Shown here: positions 1-8,860 of the stretch, in pieces
Position numbering within the stretch: position 1 is the first letter of the stretch
Layout of the letters: every line of letters starts with the position of its first letter
NCBI GenBank assembly: GCA_016710595.1
Contig: JADJVM010000005.1
Span: forward strand, 186,001-250,000
Source: Niastella sp.
GTDB lineage: Bacteria > Bacteroidota > Bacteroidia > Chitinophagales > Chitinophagaceae
Direction of reading: 5' to 3'
Length of the DNA stretch: 64,000 nucleotides
Made by a program: the position numbers and the translations under genes
Notes under the pieces: model-generated
Databases searched by the model: none
Seen by the model: the letters and a program-made list of their open reading frames with translations, nothing else
Told to the model about the DNA's origin: nothing

Positions 1-634
1 GACTGGTTGCAAAAATAATATCTGCAATATCTGATGGAAGCATGATGCGGTTTTGACTATTATCGAAACCCGCCCATGAATCTGTAAAAACAGCACCAGG
101 GTACACACCTGTAACTTTTATATTTTTAAGCATCAACTCCTGACGTAAATTTTGTGTGAATCCCCGCATTGCAAATTTACTAATACTATACCCGCCACCT
201 CCGGGATAGGCTTGCAAACCTGCAATAGACGATATATTAAAGATATGGCCCTGCTTATTTTCAATCATGGATGATACCAATGCACGGGTGAGTTCATAAG
301 CGCCATACAGGTTTGTCTTAAGCATAAATTCAAGGCTTCCTTCGGGTTCATCAATACAATTTCCTGGAACATAAGTTCCGGCATTATTGATTAAAATATC
401 CGGTGAACCAAAGGTTAAACAAAATTGGGCAAATGCTTTTACTTCTTTCAATACCGTAAGGTCTGCGGCAAAATAATGAACTTCTGCTTGTGACTGTTTC
501 AGCAATTCGGCAGTTTTTGTGAGTGTACTTTCGGTTTTAGAACAAAGGATCAACCGGTTTCCGCTGTGCGCAAATTTTTCGGCAATGGCTTTACCCATCC
601 CCCTTGCAGCGCCTGTAATAACAATATTTTTCAT
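1..634 (-). CDS. SDR family NAD(P)-dependent oxidoreductase (3' end cut by window edge)
   Basis: Read on the minus strand from ATG at 634. The first 211 codons give a classical short-chain dehydrogenase. The cofactor loop TGAARGMG lies at residues 7-14, followed by INNAG and the catalytic YSISK motif. The Rossmann-fold N-terminus and active site are complete; the C-terminal substrate-binding part lies beyond base 1. The family reduces or oxidises carbonyl/alcohol groups with NAD(P)H in the cytoplasm, and the substrate cannot be told from this sequence. It is divergent from the nucleotidase gene at 755, with 120 bp between them carrying a -7 box for each direction. Confidence 0.9.
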   Translation of the reverse strand, partial: MKNIVITGAARGMGKAIAEKFAHSGNRLILCSKTESTLTKTAELLKQSQAEVHYFAADLTVLKEVKAFAQFCLTFGSPDILINNAGTYVPGNCIDEPEGSLEFMLKTNLYGAYELTRALVSSMIENKQGHIFNISSIAGLQAYPGGGGYSISKFAMRGFTQNLRQELMLKNIKVTGVYPGAVFTDSWAGFDNSQNRIMLPSDIADIIFATS

Positions 635-650
635 AATGATGCAATATCAT

Positions 651-658
651 CAAATTTA
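651..658 (-). promoter_or_regulatory. -7 promoter box of the SDR gene
   Basis: TAAATTTG on the minus strand matches the Bacteroidota primary-sigma -7 consensus TAnnTTTG. It lies 16 nt upstream of the ATG. No clear TTTG -33 box is seen at the usual distance. Confidence 0.45.
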
Positions 659-721
659 AACTGTTTTTTATCATCTCATAAATTATTAAATGCAAAAAGA
701 AAGGGAGCAATCAACTTGTGT

Positions 722-729
722 TACATTTG
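722..729 (+). promoter_or_regulatory. -7 promoter box of the YjjG-like gene
   Basis: TACATTTG fits TAnnTTTG and ends 25 nt before the ATG at 755. The -33 box is not evident. Confidence 0.4.
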
Positions 730-754
730 CTGGCATTTATCATTTTGATACAGT

Positions 755-1459
755 ATGATAACAGGAGAACGCAGATACAAACATCTTTTTTTTGATCTTG
801 ACCATACCCTATGGGATTTTGATGTAAATGCAAAAATTGCAATTACTGAAGTTTATCAAATATTCAACCTGGACAAGTTTGCAGCTTTCGATGAATTTTA
901 CCAGAATTATTTAGTACACAATGCAACCTTATGGAACCGTTACGAAAAAGGTTTTATAAGTGTAGATGAATTAAAATGGCGGCGTATGTGGCGTACCCTG
1001 CTCGATTTTAAAATCGCAAATGAAACATTGGCAAAAGAAATGAGCCTTCAATTTTTAGAAATACTCCCACATCAAAAAGCAGTGTTCCCCTATACTTTTG
1101 AAATATTAGATTACCTGGCCGAAAAAAATTATACGCTCCACCTGATTACAAATGGTTTTGAAAAAACACAATGGAAAAAATTACAAAATAGTTCGCTCGA
1201 CAAATATTTTACTGCTGTTATCACTTCCGAAGCCAGCAACAGCCTAAAGCCAAAGAAAGAAATATTTGAATATGCTTTAGCCAAAGCAAATGCCAACTTA
1301 CCCCAAAGCATTATGATTGGAGACAACCAGGATGCCGATATACAAGGCGCCATCAATGCCGGGATGGATTCTGTTTTTGTAAATCATATACAGGCAGAAA
1401 ACAGGTTGAAACCTACTTATATGATAACTCATTTACAAGAACTTGAAAATATTTTTTGA
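755..1459 (+). CDS. HAD-family hydrolase, YjjG-like (pyrimidine) nucleotidase
   Basis: 234 residues. HAD motif I FFDLDHT puts the nucleophile at Asp14 and the acid/base at Asp16. A helical cap follows, then motif II (LITNGF), motif III Lys (SLKPKKEIF) and motif IV (IGDNQDADIQGA). Cap size and length match the YjjG/YfnB group, cytoplasmic nucleotidases that dephosphorylate nucleoside monophosphates, including damaged pyrimidine nucleotides. The gene ends in TGA three bases before the convergent exported-protein gene, so the two 3' ends are nearly abutting. The exact substrate is inference. Confidence 0.87.
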   Translation: MITGERRYKHLFFDLDHTLWDFDVNAKIAITEVYQIFNLDKFAAFDEFYQNYLVHNATLWNRYEKGFISVDELKWRRMWRTLLDFKIANETLAKEMSLQFLEILPHQKAVFPYTFEILDYLAEKNYTLHLITNGFEKTQWKKLQNSSLDKYFTAVITSEASNSLKPKKEIFEYALAKANANLPQSIMIGDNQDADIQGAINAGMDSVFVNHIQAENRLKPTYMITHLQELENIF

Positions 1460-1462
1460 GTA

Positions 1463-2536
1463 CTAATTTACTTTATAAATATTTATGAAAGAATATATCA
1501 TCCCTGTGGAAAGTGTTACTGTACCTGAACCATTAGTACGATTGGTGCTAAACTTTAATTTTTGACCCTGGTTTAACTTATAAAGACGATTATAATATAG
1601 CACTACACTTGTAGTGGCAAAAGCAGGAAACCCGGCATCTGCATAACCAAAATAAATTCCAGGAGGAGGCTCTACCTTAAATGAAACCCTGTTATCTAAA
1701 GACGTATTCAATCCGGTAGCGGTATAACGTAACTGTACATTTAATTGATAAAGACCTGATTCGGGAGCAATAAATACACTATCATCAAATACATCCCCAT
1801 CATCTATCAACTCATTTCTTAAACGCAGAAGTTGATAAGTTGTATTCGTTACAGTAACTGTTTCGGAATTAAGAAAAGTAACACTAGCGCCTTGTGCAGC
1901 CTTTGGTAGTTGCCAGGTTGCATTTCCCTGGCTATCACTGGTAAGTGTTTTATTTACGCCTGGCGATCCTCCTCTGATTCTTAAATTACCATTCACATCC
2001 AATGTGGCATTGGGATAAGCAGTACCAATTCCTGTATTATTATTACTTGTATTGGGAACTGTTTCTTTTAACAGACATATTTTTGCAGACCCTGAATCTG
2101 CGCCATCGTAGTTCCATACCCGAATATAATATTGCATCCCATTTACCAGGTTATGCAGTTGCAACATAGGATAATTTAATGGTCCATCATCATCATTACA
2201 TTGTTCAAAAGAATAAAATAAGCCACAAGATTCTGCATCCCGAACAGACGCCACAAGATCTAAGGGCTGAATATATGCCTGACTAAATTTTACGATATAA
2301 TCCGATCCGGAAGCGACAAATTTAAACCATACATCTTTACTGTTTAAATTAAATCCACATCCCGCTGATGATCCTGTACTATAAGTAGCGCCAGACCACT
2401 GATAAATATTAGTAGGCGTACAATCATAACCAGTTTGTTCGGTTAATAAAATTGCACTACATGGATTGTCATTAACAGGTTGTGCAATTGATAAAAAAGG
2501 AAGAATAAGAATAAGGAGAGTAATTGAAACACGCAT
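1463..2536 (-). CDS. Exported protein with C1q/TNF-like C-terminal domain
   Basis: 357 residues with a clear signal peptide (about 1-18, ending SIAQ). The N-terminal module begins DNPCSA and carries several Cys; it resembles the exported Bacteroidota domains found on surface proteins. A short tail-fibre-like linker (GIGTAYPNATLDVNGNLRIR, about 168-187) follows; this sequence type is very common ahead of Bacteroidota adhesin tips. The last 140 residues form a beta-rich C1q/TNF-like block containing APESGLYQLNV. No type IX sorting domain is obvious. It sits downstream of murA on the same strand with 68 bp between. The likely role is surface display or binding, which is inference. Confidence 0.75.
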   Translation of the reverse strand: MRVSITLLILILPFLSIAQPVNDNPCSAILLTEQTGYDCTPTNIYQWSGATYSTGSSAGCGFNLNSKDVWFKFVASGSDYIVKFSQAYIQPLDLVASVRDAESCGLFYSFEQCNDDDGPLNYPMLQLHNLVNGMQYYIRVWNYDGADSGSAKICLLKETVPNTSNNNTGIGTAYPNATLDVNGNLRIRGGSPGVNKTLTSDSQGNATWQLPKAAQGASVTFLNSETVTVTNTTYQLLRLRNELIDDGDVFDDSVFIAPESGLYQLNVQLRYTATGLNTSLDNRVSFKVEPPPGIYFGYADAGFPAFATTSVVLYYNRLYKLNQGQKLKFSTNRTNGSGTVTLSTGMIYSFINIYKVN

Positions 2537-2604
2537 AAAAATATTTTAATATGCTGCTAATATAATTTTTTATTTAGTAATATTCATGTTTGCATATTTA
2601 CATT

Positions 2605-3912
2605 TTAATTAGCACTACGAACAATATCAGCACCCAGCTTTCTTAACCTATCATCAATATTTTGGTAACCCCTGTCTATTTGTTCAATGTTTTGAATGGT
2701 GCTTTTTCCCTGTGCACTTAAGGCTGCTATCAGCAACGCAACACCGGCCCTGATATCGGGGCTGCTCATGGTAATCCCTCTTAGCTGGGTTTCTCTTTCC
2801 AGGCCTATTACCACGGCCCGATGGGGATCGCATAAAATAATTTGCGCACCCATTTCAATAAGTTTATCTACAAAAAACAAACGGCTCTCAAACATTTTCT
2901 GATGAACCAATACGCTTCCTCTTGCCTGTATGGCAGTAACTAAAACAATGCTCAGTAAATCAGGTGTAAAGCCTGGCCAGGGATGATCATAAATGGTAAG
3001 TACGCCACCATCCAGAAACTTTTGTATCTCGTAATATTCCTGGGCAGGCACATGTATGTCATCTCCTTTAATATGCATTTGAATACCCAATTGCTGAAAT
3101 TTTTCAGGAATCACACCCAGTGCAGCTACACCGGCGTTCTTAATTAAAATATCACTTTGGGTCATGGCAGCCAGACCAATGAAACTGCCCACTTCTATCA
3201 TATCAGAAAGCATGGTATGCGCTGTACCATGTAAAGAAGATACCCCATTAATGATGAGTAAATTACTTCCAATACCTTGTATGGAAGCTCCCATAGCATT
3301 GAGCATTTTACAAAGCTGTTGTATATATGGTTCACATGCGGCATTGTAAATCGTGGTAGTGCCTTGCGCTAGTACTGCCGCCATTAAAATATTGGCAGTA
3401 CCCGTTACACTCGGTTCATCCAATAACATATAAGCACCCTTCAGCCCCCGGGTTTCTAAAGTAACAAAGCCCGAATCATTGTAAATAATATTGGCATTTA
3501 ATTTTTGTAAGCCTATGATATGGGTGTCTAACCTTCGCCGGCCAATTTTATCGCCACCGGGTTTTGGCAAATAAGCTTTTTTAAACCTGGCTAGTAAAGG
3601 CCCTACCAGCATGATAGATCCACGAAGGCGGGCGCTTTTTTTATGAAATTCATTACTCGCTAAATAATCAACATTTACATCATCAGCTTTAAATGTACAG
3701 GTATTGGCGTTTAGCCGGTTTATTTTTACATTGAGTTCGGCCAGTAATTCTATTAGCAGGTTTACGTCAACAATATCGGGGATATTATTCACCCTCACTT
3801 CCTCTGCGGTAAGCAATACTGCACTAATAATTTGTAAGGCCTCATTTTTTGCACCTTGCGGGGTAATTTCTCCAGAAAGTTTATTGCCACCTGTTACTTC
3901 AAATATGCTCAT
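2605..3912 (-). CDS. murA: UDP-N-acetylglucosamine 1-carboxyvinyltransferase, Asp-type active site
   Basis: 435 residues, normal MurA length. The enzyme transfers enolpyruvate from PEP to UDP-GlcNAc, the first committed step of peptidoglycan synthesis, in the cytoplasm. Visible motifs are GAKNEAL (Lys22, Asn23), the active-site loop PGGDKIGRRRLDTH at 118-131, and ALIAALSAQGKSTI near the C-terminus. In most MurA proteins the loop reads PGGC; here residue 121 is Asp. The Cys-to-Asp form is known to remain active and to confer intrinsic fosfomycin resistance in other bacteria. The DUF4290 gene lies 136 bp upstream in the same direction, a common Bacteroidota pairing. Confidence 0.96.
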   Translation of the reverse strand: MSIFEVTGGNKLSGEITPQGAKNEALQIISAVLLTAEEVRVNNIPDIVDVNLLIELLAELNVKINRLNANTCTFKADDVNVDYLASNEFHKKSARLRGSIMLVGPLLARFKKAYLPKPGGDKIGRRRLDTHIIGLQKLNANIIYNDSGFVTLETRGLKGAYMLLDEPSVTGTANILMAAVLAQGTTTIYNAACEPYIQQLCKMLNAMGASIQGIGSNLLIINGVSSLHGTAHTMLSDMIEVGSFIGLAAMTQSDILIKNAGVAALGVIPEKFQQLGIQMHIKGDDIHVPAQEYYEIQKFLDGGVLTIYDHPWPGFTPDLLSIVLVTAIQARGSVLVHQKMFESRLFFVDKLIEMGAQIILCDPHRAVVIGLERETQLRGITMSSPDIRAGVALLIAALSAQGKSTIQNIEQIDRGYQNIDDRLRKLGADIVRSAN

Positions 3913-4048
3913 GGTAGTATTTAATACACAAAATAAACTGATTATACTTAAATGATGGAGTTGTATTTCCTTTTTTTAGAAACAGCAAAAAGGGATTACC
4001 GGCAATCAAAATTTCAGATTCCCCTGTATCAATGTAAATGCAAAAGAA

Positions 4049-4756
4049 TTAATATCTCTTTTTGAAATTCCGATTGTTATTATTGCGGTTACCGCCGCTA
4101 TTGCTACTGCGGTTTCGGTTATCCCGGCTACCACTGCCGCTACGGTTATCCCTGCCACCAAAATTTTTACGGTATTGATTGCGGTTGCCGCTACGCCCAT
4201 ATTCTACAGGCACTTCGTTGCGGTGTTTTACAAAAGGCTTATTATTAAATTCCAGTTCCCCATTTGTAATAGAACTTAGCTCACTTTGTATCGTATCATC
4301 ATGTACCAGCTCTTTATGCCAGTTGCTATAAGTAAGTTTCATATAATAAGCAATGGCATTTGCAAACCCTTGTTTCTTTTCTGGGTTTTCTTCTTTGAGT
4401 GCTTTATTTATTACATTTTCTATATTCTTACCCAGGTGATTAAACTTGGGATGGCTTTTAGGGTAAGGCAAGCTGGCAGGTCTTTCCTGCAACTCTTCTC
4501 TTGTAGGGATGGGGTAAGGACTATCTACATCTAATTTAAAATCGCTGATAAGAAAAAGATGATCCCATAATTTATGCCTGAAATCTTCTATATTTTTTAA
4601 ATGAGGGTTTAAGAAGCCCATGAGTTCTATAACTGCATTGGCATTCTTTTGCCTTTCATTACGATCTTCTATTTTGAGTAAAAACTCAACCATCTTTTGA
4701 ATATGGCGGCCATATTCTTTCATTATTAGATGGTTACGGGTAGTATTGTATTCCAT
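4049..4756 (-). CDS. DUF4290 domain-containing protein with basic Asn/Arg/Gly-rich tail
   Basis: 235 residues from ATG at 4756. An in-frame ATG at 4780 would add eight residues, but a good promoter ends at 4785, placing the transcript start at or next to that upstream codon, so the inner start MEYNTTRN is preferred. Residues 1 to about 170 are a helical domain matching the Bacteroidota family DUF4290 (function unknown). The last 55 residues are low complexity, rich in Arg, Asn, Gly and Ser and ending NRNFKKRY, like disordered RNA-binding tails. It lies directly upstream of murA. An RNA or ribosome connection is inference from the tail only. Confidence 0.85.
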   Translation of the reverse strand: MEYNTTRNHLIMKEYGRHIQKMVEFLLKIEDRNERQKNANAVIELMGFLNPHLKNIEDFRHKLWDHLFLISDFKLDVDSPYPIPTREELQERPASLPYPKSHPKFNHLGKNIENVINKALKEENPEKKQGFANAIAYYMKLTYSNWHKELVHDDTIQSELSSITNGELEFNNKPFVKHRNEVPVEYGRSGNRNQYRKNFGGRDNRSGSGSRDNRNRSSNSGGNRNNNNRNFKKRY

Positions 4757-4784
4757 ACTAACACTATTACTATTATACATTGAG

Positions 4785-4816
4785 CAAATTTAAGTGGTAA
4801 AATCCTACTAAACAAA
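4785..4816 (-). promoter_or_regulatory. Full Bacteroidota promoter for DUF4290-murA
   Basis: On the minus strand TTTG (4816-4813), then exactly 20 bp, then TAAATTTG (4792-4785). This matches TTTG-N19/20-TAnnTTTG at both boxes. It is one of the two best promoters seen in the window and argues for the inner start codon of the downstream gene. Confidence 0.7.
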
Positions 4817-4985
4817 TAATGGCTAACCCCTGTTACAGGGCTATTTTGGAACAAATTAATAACGCACGTTTAGGGTATTGTATTTTATTAATAGAAATAA
4901 GGGTTGCCTATTATTTTCTAAAATTAATACATTTAATTTTAATGATATAAAGCAATTGCATTTATCAACTTAAACCCTTAGTTCT

Positions 4986-4993
4986 TAGCTTTG
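4986..4993 (+). promoter_or_regulatory. -7 promoter box of kbl
   Basis: TAGCTTTG matches TAnnTTTG and ends 17 nt before the ATG at 5011. The -33 box is poor. Confidence 0.45.
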
Positions 4994-5010
4994 TAAAAAA
5001 TAAAGTTTTT

Positions 5011-6198
5011 ATGAATAATGCTTTTACTACCCGTATTGCTGCTGAACTGGAAGAAATAAAAGAAGCCGGTTTATTTAAAAATGAGAGAATCATCAGTAGC
5101 GAACAGGGTGCAGAGATTATTGTAAATGGGAAAACGGTATTGAATTTTTGCGCCAATAATTACCTGGGGCTTTCCTCACATCCCAAAGTAATAGAAGCTG
5201 CTAAAAAATACGTGGATTACCGGGGATATGGCATGAGCAGTGTAAGGTTTATTTGTGGTACCCAGGATATTCATAAAGAACTGGAGAAAAAAATAGCCCT
5301 GTTCCTGGGTACTGAAGATACTATTTTATATGCCGCAGCATTTGATGCCAATGGGGGTGTTTTTGAACCTCTTTTTGCTGCAGAAGACGCCATCATCAGC
5401 GATACGCTGAACCATGCTTCTATCATAGACGGGGTAAGGCTTTGCAAAGCACAAAGGTTTAGATACGCACACAATGATATGGCAGACCTGGAAGCCAGGC
5501 TCAAAGAAACAGCCGGATTGCGTAGCCGAATTATTGTTACCGATGGTTCTTTTAGTATGGATGGCACGATTGCCCAATTAGATAAAATTTGTGACCTGGC
5601 CGATCAATATGATGCCATCGTAATGATTGATGAATGCCATTCTTCCGGCTTTTTGGGTAAAACAGGCAGGGGCACCCATGAATACAGGAATGTAATGGGC
5701 CGGATTGATATTATTACAGGCACCCTGGGTAAGGCGCTTGGCGGCGCCAGTGGCGGCTTTACCAGCGGAAAAAAAGAAATTATTGAAATGCTTCGCCAGC
5801 GCAGCCGCCCCTATTTATTTTCAAACACCCTGGCGCCCGGTATCGTAGGTGCCAGTATTGCGGTTTTTGATTTACTAAGCGGTACTACCGAACTGCGTGA
5901 TAGATTAGAAACGAATACTCGTTTTTTCAGGGAGAAAATGACGGCTGCCGGTTTTGATATAAAGCCCGGCGATCACCCGATTGTACCGATCATGCTATAC
6001 GATGCCGTACTGGCACAAAACTTTGCGTCCCGATTGCTCGATGAAGGTATTTATGTAATAGGATTTTTCTTTCCGGTAGTAGCAAAAGGCCAGGCCCGCA
6101 TAAGGGTACAAATAAGTGCGGCGCATGAACCACGGCATTTAGAAAAAGCCATCGCTGCATTTACTAAAATTGGTAAGGATTTGGGGGTATTAAAATAA
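5011..6198 (+). CDS. kbl: Glycine C-acetyltransferase (2-amino-3-ketobutyrate CoA ligase)
   Basis: 395 residues, a close match in length and motif order to E. coli Kbl. It is a PLP enzyme of the alpha-oxoamine synthase family that interconverts glycine plus acetyl-CoA with 2-amino-3-ketobutyrate in threonine catabolism. Visible are NFCANNYLGL (46-55), SVRFICGTQ (77-85), DTLNHASIIDG (131-141), the PLP-contact region IDECHSSG (207-214) and the Schiff-base lysine Lys241 in TGTLGKALGGASGG. Close relatives such as serine palmitoyltransferase or BioF lack this exact combination. No threonine dehydrogenase gene is adjacent. It has its own promoter. Confidence 0.95.
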   Translation: MNNAFTTRIAAELEEIKEAGLFKNERIISSEQGAEIIVNGKTVLNFCANNYLGLSSHPKVIEAAKKYVDYRGYGMSSVRFICGTQDIHKELEKKIALFLGTEDTILYAAAFDANGGVFEPLFAAEDAIISDTLNHASIIDGVRLCKAQRFRYAHNDMADLEARLKETAGLRSRIIVTDGSFSMDGTIAQLDKICDLADQYDAIVMIDECHSSGFLGKTGRGTHEYRNVMGRIDIITGTLGKALGGASGGFTSGKKEIIEMLRQRSRPYLFSNTLAPGIVGASIAVFDLLSGTTELRDRLETNTRFFREKMTAAGFDIKPGDHPIVPIMLYDAVLAQNFASRLLDEGIYVIGFFFPVVAKGQARIRVQISAAHEPRHLEKAIAAFTKIGKDLGVLK

Positions 6199-6215
6199 AA
6201 TTTTTTCCTGCCAGC

Positions 6216-7819
6216 TCACAATCTTTTCAGCCTCATTTCTTCCAGGTCAATATTTGCCTGTTGCTTTCTTATTTCATCTTCGTCATATATTTTCTCGCTG
6301 CGGAGTTTTGCCAGTTCGTTACGTTGTATATCAAACAATGCAAATCGTATCTTTTTATATGTTTCAAATTTTTGCCTTTCCATTTCATCCATTTCGGATG
6401 ATGTTAACCGGTCAATGGTAAGATCAATATCTTTTTCTAAAACAGATTTGTAATGACTCACAAGTTCATTATTTTTAATTTCATCCGCAAATTCATCCTG
6501 CAAATTTGCCAGCGTAACACTTTTTAATCTTAACAGCACAGCACTTTCCTGTTCTTCGTCAGGAATTTCACCCGGAGGGCTTTTTAAATCAAATGTCCTG
6601 GCCATCCAGGGCAATGTAATACCCTGGAGTAATAAAGAAAAAGGATCACAATAAAACTGATGAATAAGATGAGGTTCCTATGCGGAAAACTTGAACCGCC
6701 TGGCATTAACAAAGGAATATTGAGTGCAGCCGCCATTGTTACTACGCCCCGCATTCCAGCCCATCCTATTAAAAAGACTGCTTTCTTATCTGGTACCGGT
6801 TCTTTTTCTCTTATTGATTTAAATAAAAACCGGGGCAGGTATGTTGCCGGGTAAATCCAGCACATACGAATGGCCATACAAAGCAAACTAATGATGATGC
6901 CATAAGTGATGGCCTGTACTAAAGAATAGTTTTTCATACCTGACACAATGCTGGGCAATTGCAATCCAATTAAAATAAATACCAGGCCATTTAATAAAAA
7001 TACAATGGTACTCCAGGTGCCTGCGCCCTGTACCCTGCTGCGATGAGTAAGGAATAGATGAGACCGGTAAGATAAAAATAAACCGCCACTCACCACCGCC
7101 ATTACACCGGAAAAATGTAACTCTTCTGCAGTAAGATACATTATATAAGGCGCCATTAAAGTGAGCGCTGTATCAATATCTGCGCTGGTAGGCAATATGC
7201 GATGTACATAAAATAATATCACTGCAATAAGGATCCCAATAAGGATCCCCATCACAGTTACCATGATAAAACTACCAGCCGCTGCTGCAAAAACAAATTT
7301 GCCGGTGAGTACTGCCATCAAAGCAAAGCGTACAATCACCAAACTGGATGCATCATTGATAAGACTCTCGCCTTCTAAAATGGAAACCAGTCTTTTTGGA
7401 ATTTTCACTTCTTTTAATACAGAAGTAGCAGCAACCGCATCGGGCGGCGAAATAATGCCTCCGAGCAAAAGGCCTAATGCCAAATTGAAACCCGGGATAA
7501 GCATTACCGATACAAAAGCAACTATCAATGCATTGAATATTACCAGCCCAAAACCCAATAACGATATAGCTCTGCGCCATTTCCAAAAATCGTTCCAGCT
7601 GGTATTCCAGGCGGCTGCATAAAGCAAAGGAGGAAGAAAAATAAGAAAGATAAGTTCAGGATCTATTATAATTGTAGGCATACCCGGTACCAGGCTTATC
7701 AATAAGCCTCCTGTAACTAAGGCAATGGGTGCAGAAACCTTTACTTTTTTACCAACCATAACAAGTAAAAAAATAAAGAACAATAAAGCGAGTAGTACCA
7801 ATAATTCCTGGTGCAACAT
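6216..7819 (-). pseudogene. CPA1-family Na+/H+ antiporter interrupted by a frameshift
   Basis: The first frame (7819 down to 6584, 411 codons) encodes about 11-12 membrane segments with antiporter motifs GGIISPPDAVAATSV, EGESLINDASSLV and GWAGMRGVVTMAAAL. Just after the last helix begins it runs into a nonsense tail (YYSRVLHCPGW). The expected continuation (LLLQGITLPWMARTF) and a roughly 130-residue charged cytoplasmic tail are in the other frame, ending at 6216. The break lies at about 6614-6640; one missing base in a T-rich stretch would restore a protein of about 530 residues, the usual length for this monovalent cation:proton antiporter family. The rest of both frames is undamaged, so the change is recent or is a sequence error. 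No classical -1 slippery heptamer is present. Confidence 0.85.
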
Positions 7820-7879
7820 AATATTAACTGCAATAATAAATAAGAAAAAATAAAGCGTTACATTTTATTCTCAAAAATG

Positions 7880-8065
7880 GGGCCTGTCGCAGGATCGCAT
7901 TGTAAATACCCTGGTGACCCAGCACCCACCTTTAGATGGTAATACGGATAATGCCATACTTCTTTGAAAGCTCACGGTAAGCAATCCCATCTTCTAAATA
8001 CTCTCTTACCGCTTCTTTTTAAATATCCATTTTGGTTGATTTTGTGTCAACCTATTTCAGGACAA
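7880..8065 (-). pseudogene. Remnant of an IS3-type orfA with its element end
   Basis: Minus-strand translation from 8030 gives KEAVREYLEDGIAYRELSKK followed by YGI, then RWVLGHQGI, typical of the helix-turn-helix OrfA of IS3-like elements. Two in-frame TAA stops break it (fourth codon and mid-gene), and no OrfB follows. At 8045-8065 lies CCTGAAATAGGTTGACAC, which looks like the outer end of such an element. With the flanks this accounts for the 343 bp gap between the antiporter start and the AlkD-like gene; nothing else is seen in 8066-8162. Confidence 0.65.
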
Positions 8066-8162
8066 TACAATAAAATGATGAACTCATATTCGTCCGCCAG
8101 CATAGTAACAAGCCAATGTTAGCGGTTCGTTGTTTTAGTTAATCTTTCAGCTCTCAAACATT

Positions 8163-8804
8163 TTATAAATTTCGTTTGTTACTTTCAATTGTAATGAATT
8201 CAGGTAAATATTCTGGCGTACAGCCTTTTGAAACCATTTTACCTTTGTACAGTCCGGTTTTTTCGCCAAGTGCCACACACCGATTTCGGTATTTTTTTTC
8301 ATAAACCCCAATCCAACCTGTTGTGAAATTCATTGCCCATTGCACTTCTGGGTCTTCTTTTTCAATTTTACTTTCAATTATAGAAAGCAGTTTTTCGTTG
8401 TTGGTTTGTGGTTGTCCTGTCCAACGCAAGCGGCCTTGATAGTACCAATAAATTCGTCTTTTTAGTGAGGATTGGCTGTCTTCCCAACTTTCAATTAAAG
8501 CAATTGTCTTTTTGTCTTTGGTTAGTTGGTTTGCCATAAGCCAATCAATTAACTGAAGTCTTTCTTTTTCGTTGTGTTGATTAATGCCGCTGACTAAATT
8601 ATCAATCACTTTTTCGGTAAGAAGTTTTTTGTCCATGATGAGGATCGCCAATTGTCGGGCAAAAAAAAGTTTGGATGACCAAAGTTCCATTGCTAAATCG
8701 TGGTCTTTTTTTATGCCATTTGCAATTTTTCGTAAGTCGCCAAGTTTGGTATTCTTGTCGCTGATTTGTGTCAATACATTTTCTGCTTTGGTTGAAAATT
8801 TCAT
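8163..8804 (-). CDS. DNA alkylation repair (AlkD-like) HEAT-repeat protein
   Basis: 213 residues, all-helical in character. Stretches such as LGDLRKIANGIKKDHDLAMELW, FARQLAILIMDKKLL and VQWAMNFTTGWIGVY resemble the small AlkD-type proteins annotated as DNA alkylation repair enzymes, which use HEAT-like repeats to hold DNA. The ending YLPEFITIESNKR is typical of the group. AlkD enzymes excise N3/N7-alkylpurines, but catalysis by this subgroup is inferred from the family. It is intact while lying between two decayed insertion-sequence fragments, so it may have arrived as cargo. The TSS is unclear; 56 bp separate it from the IS110 fragment upstream. Confidence 0.75.
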   Translation of the reverse strand: MKFSTKAENVLTQISDKNTKLGDLRKIANGIKKDHDLAMELWSSKLFFARQLAILIMDKKLLTEKVIDNLVSGINQHNEKERLQLIDWLMANQLTKDKKTIALIESWEDSQSSLKRRIYWYYQGRLRWTGQPQTNNEKLLSIIESKIEKEDPEVQWAMNFTTGWIGVYEKKYRNRCVALGEKTGLYKGKMVSKGCTPEYLPEFITIESNKRNL

Positions 8805-8860
8805 TTTTTAATATACTTATTTTCTTGACAGAGTGTCGCTCTACAATTCTGACTAATGTT

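Noticed and set aside
4006..4200. 64-codon minus-strand frame rich in Ala, Val and Ile
   Set aside because: It lies inside the Arg/Asn-rich tail of the DUF4290 gene in another frame, and its composition is a shadow of the AAT/CGG repeats.
6610..6645. Programmed -1 frameshift joining the two antiporter frames
   Set aside because: The direction fits, but there is no X-XXY-YYZ slippery heptamer in the zero frame, and this gene family is not known to use recoding.
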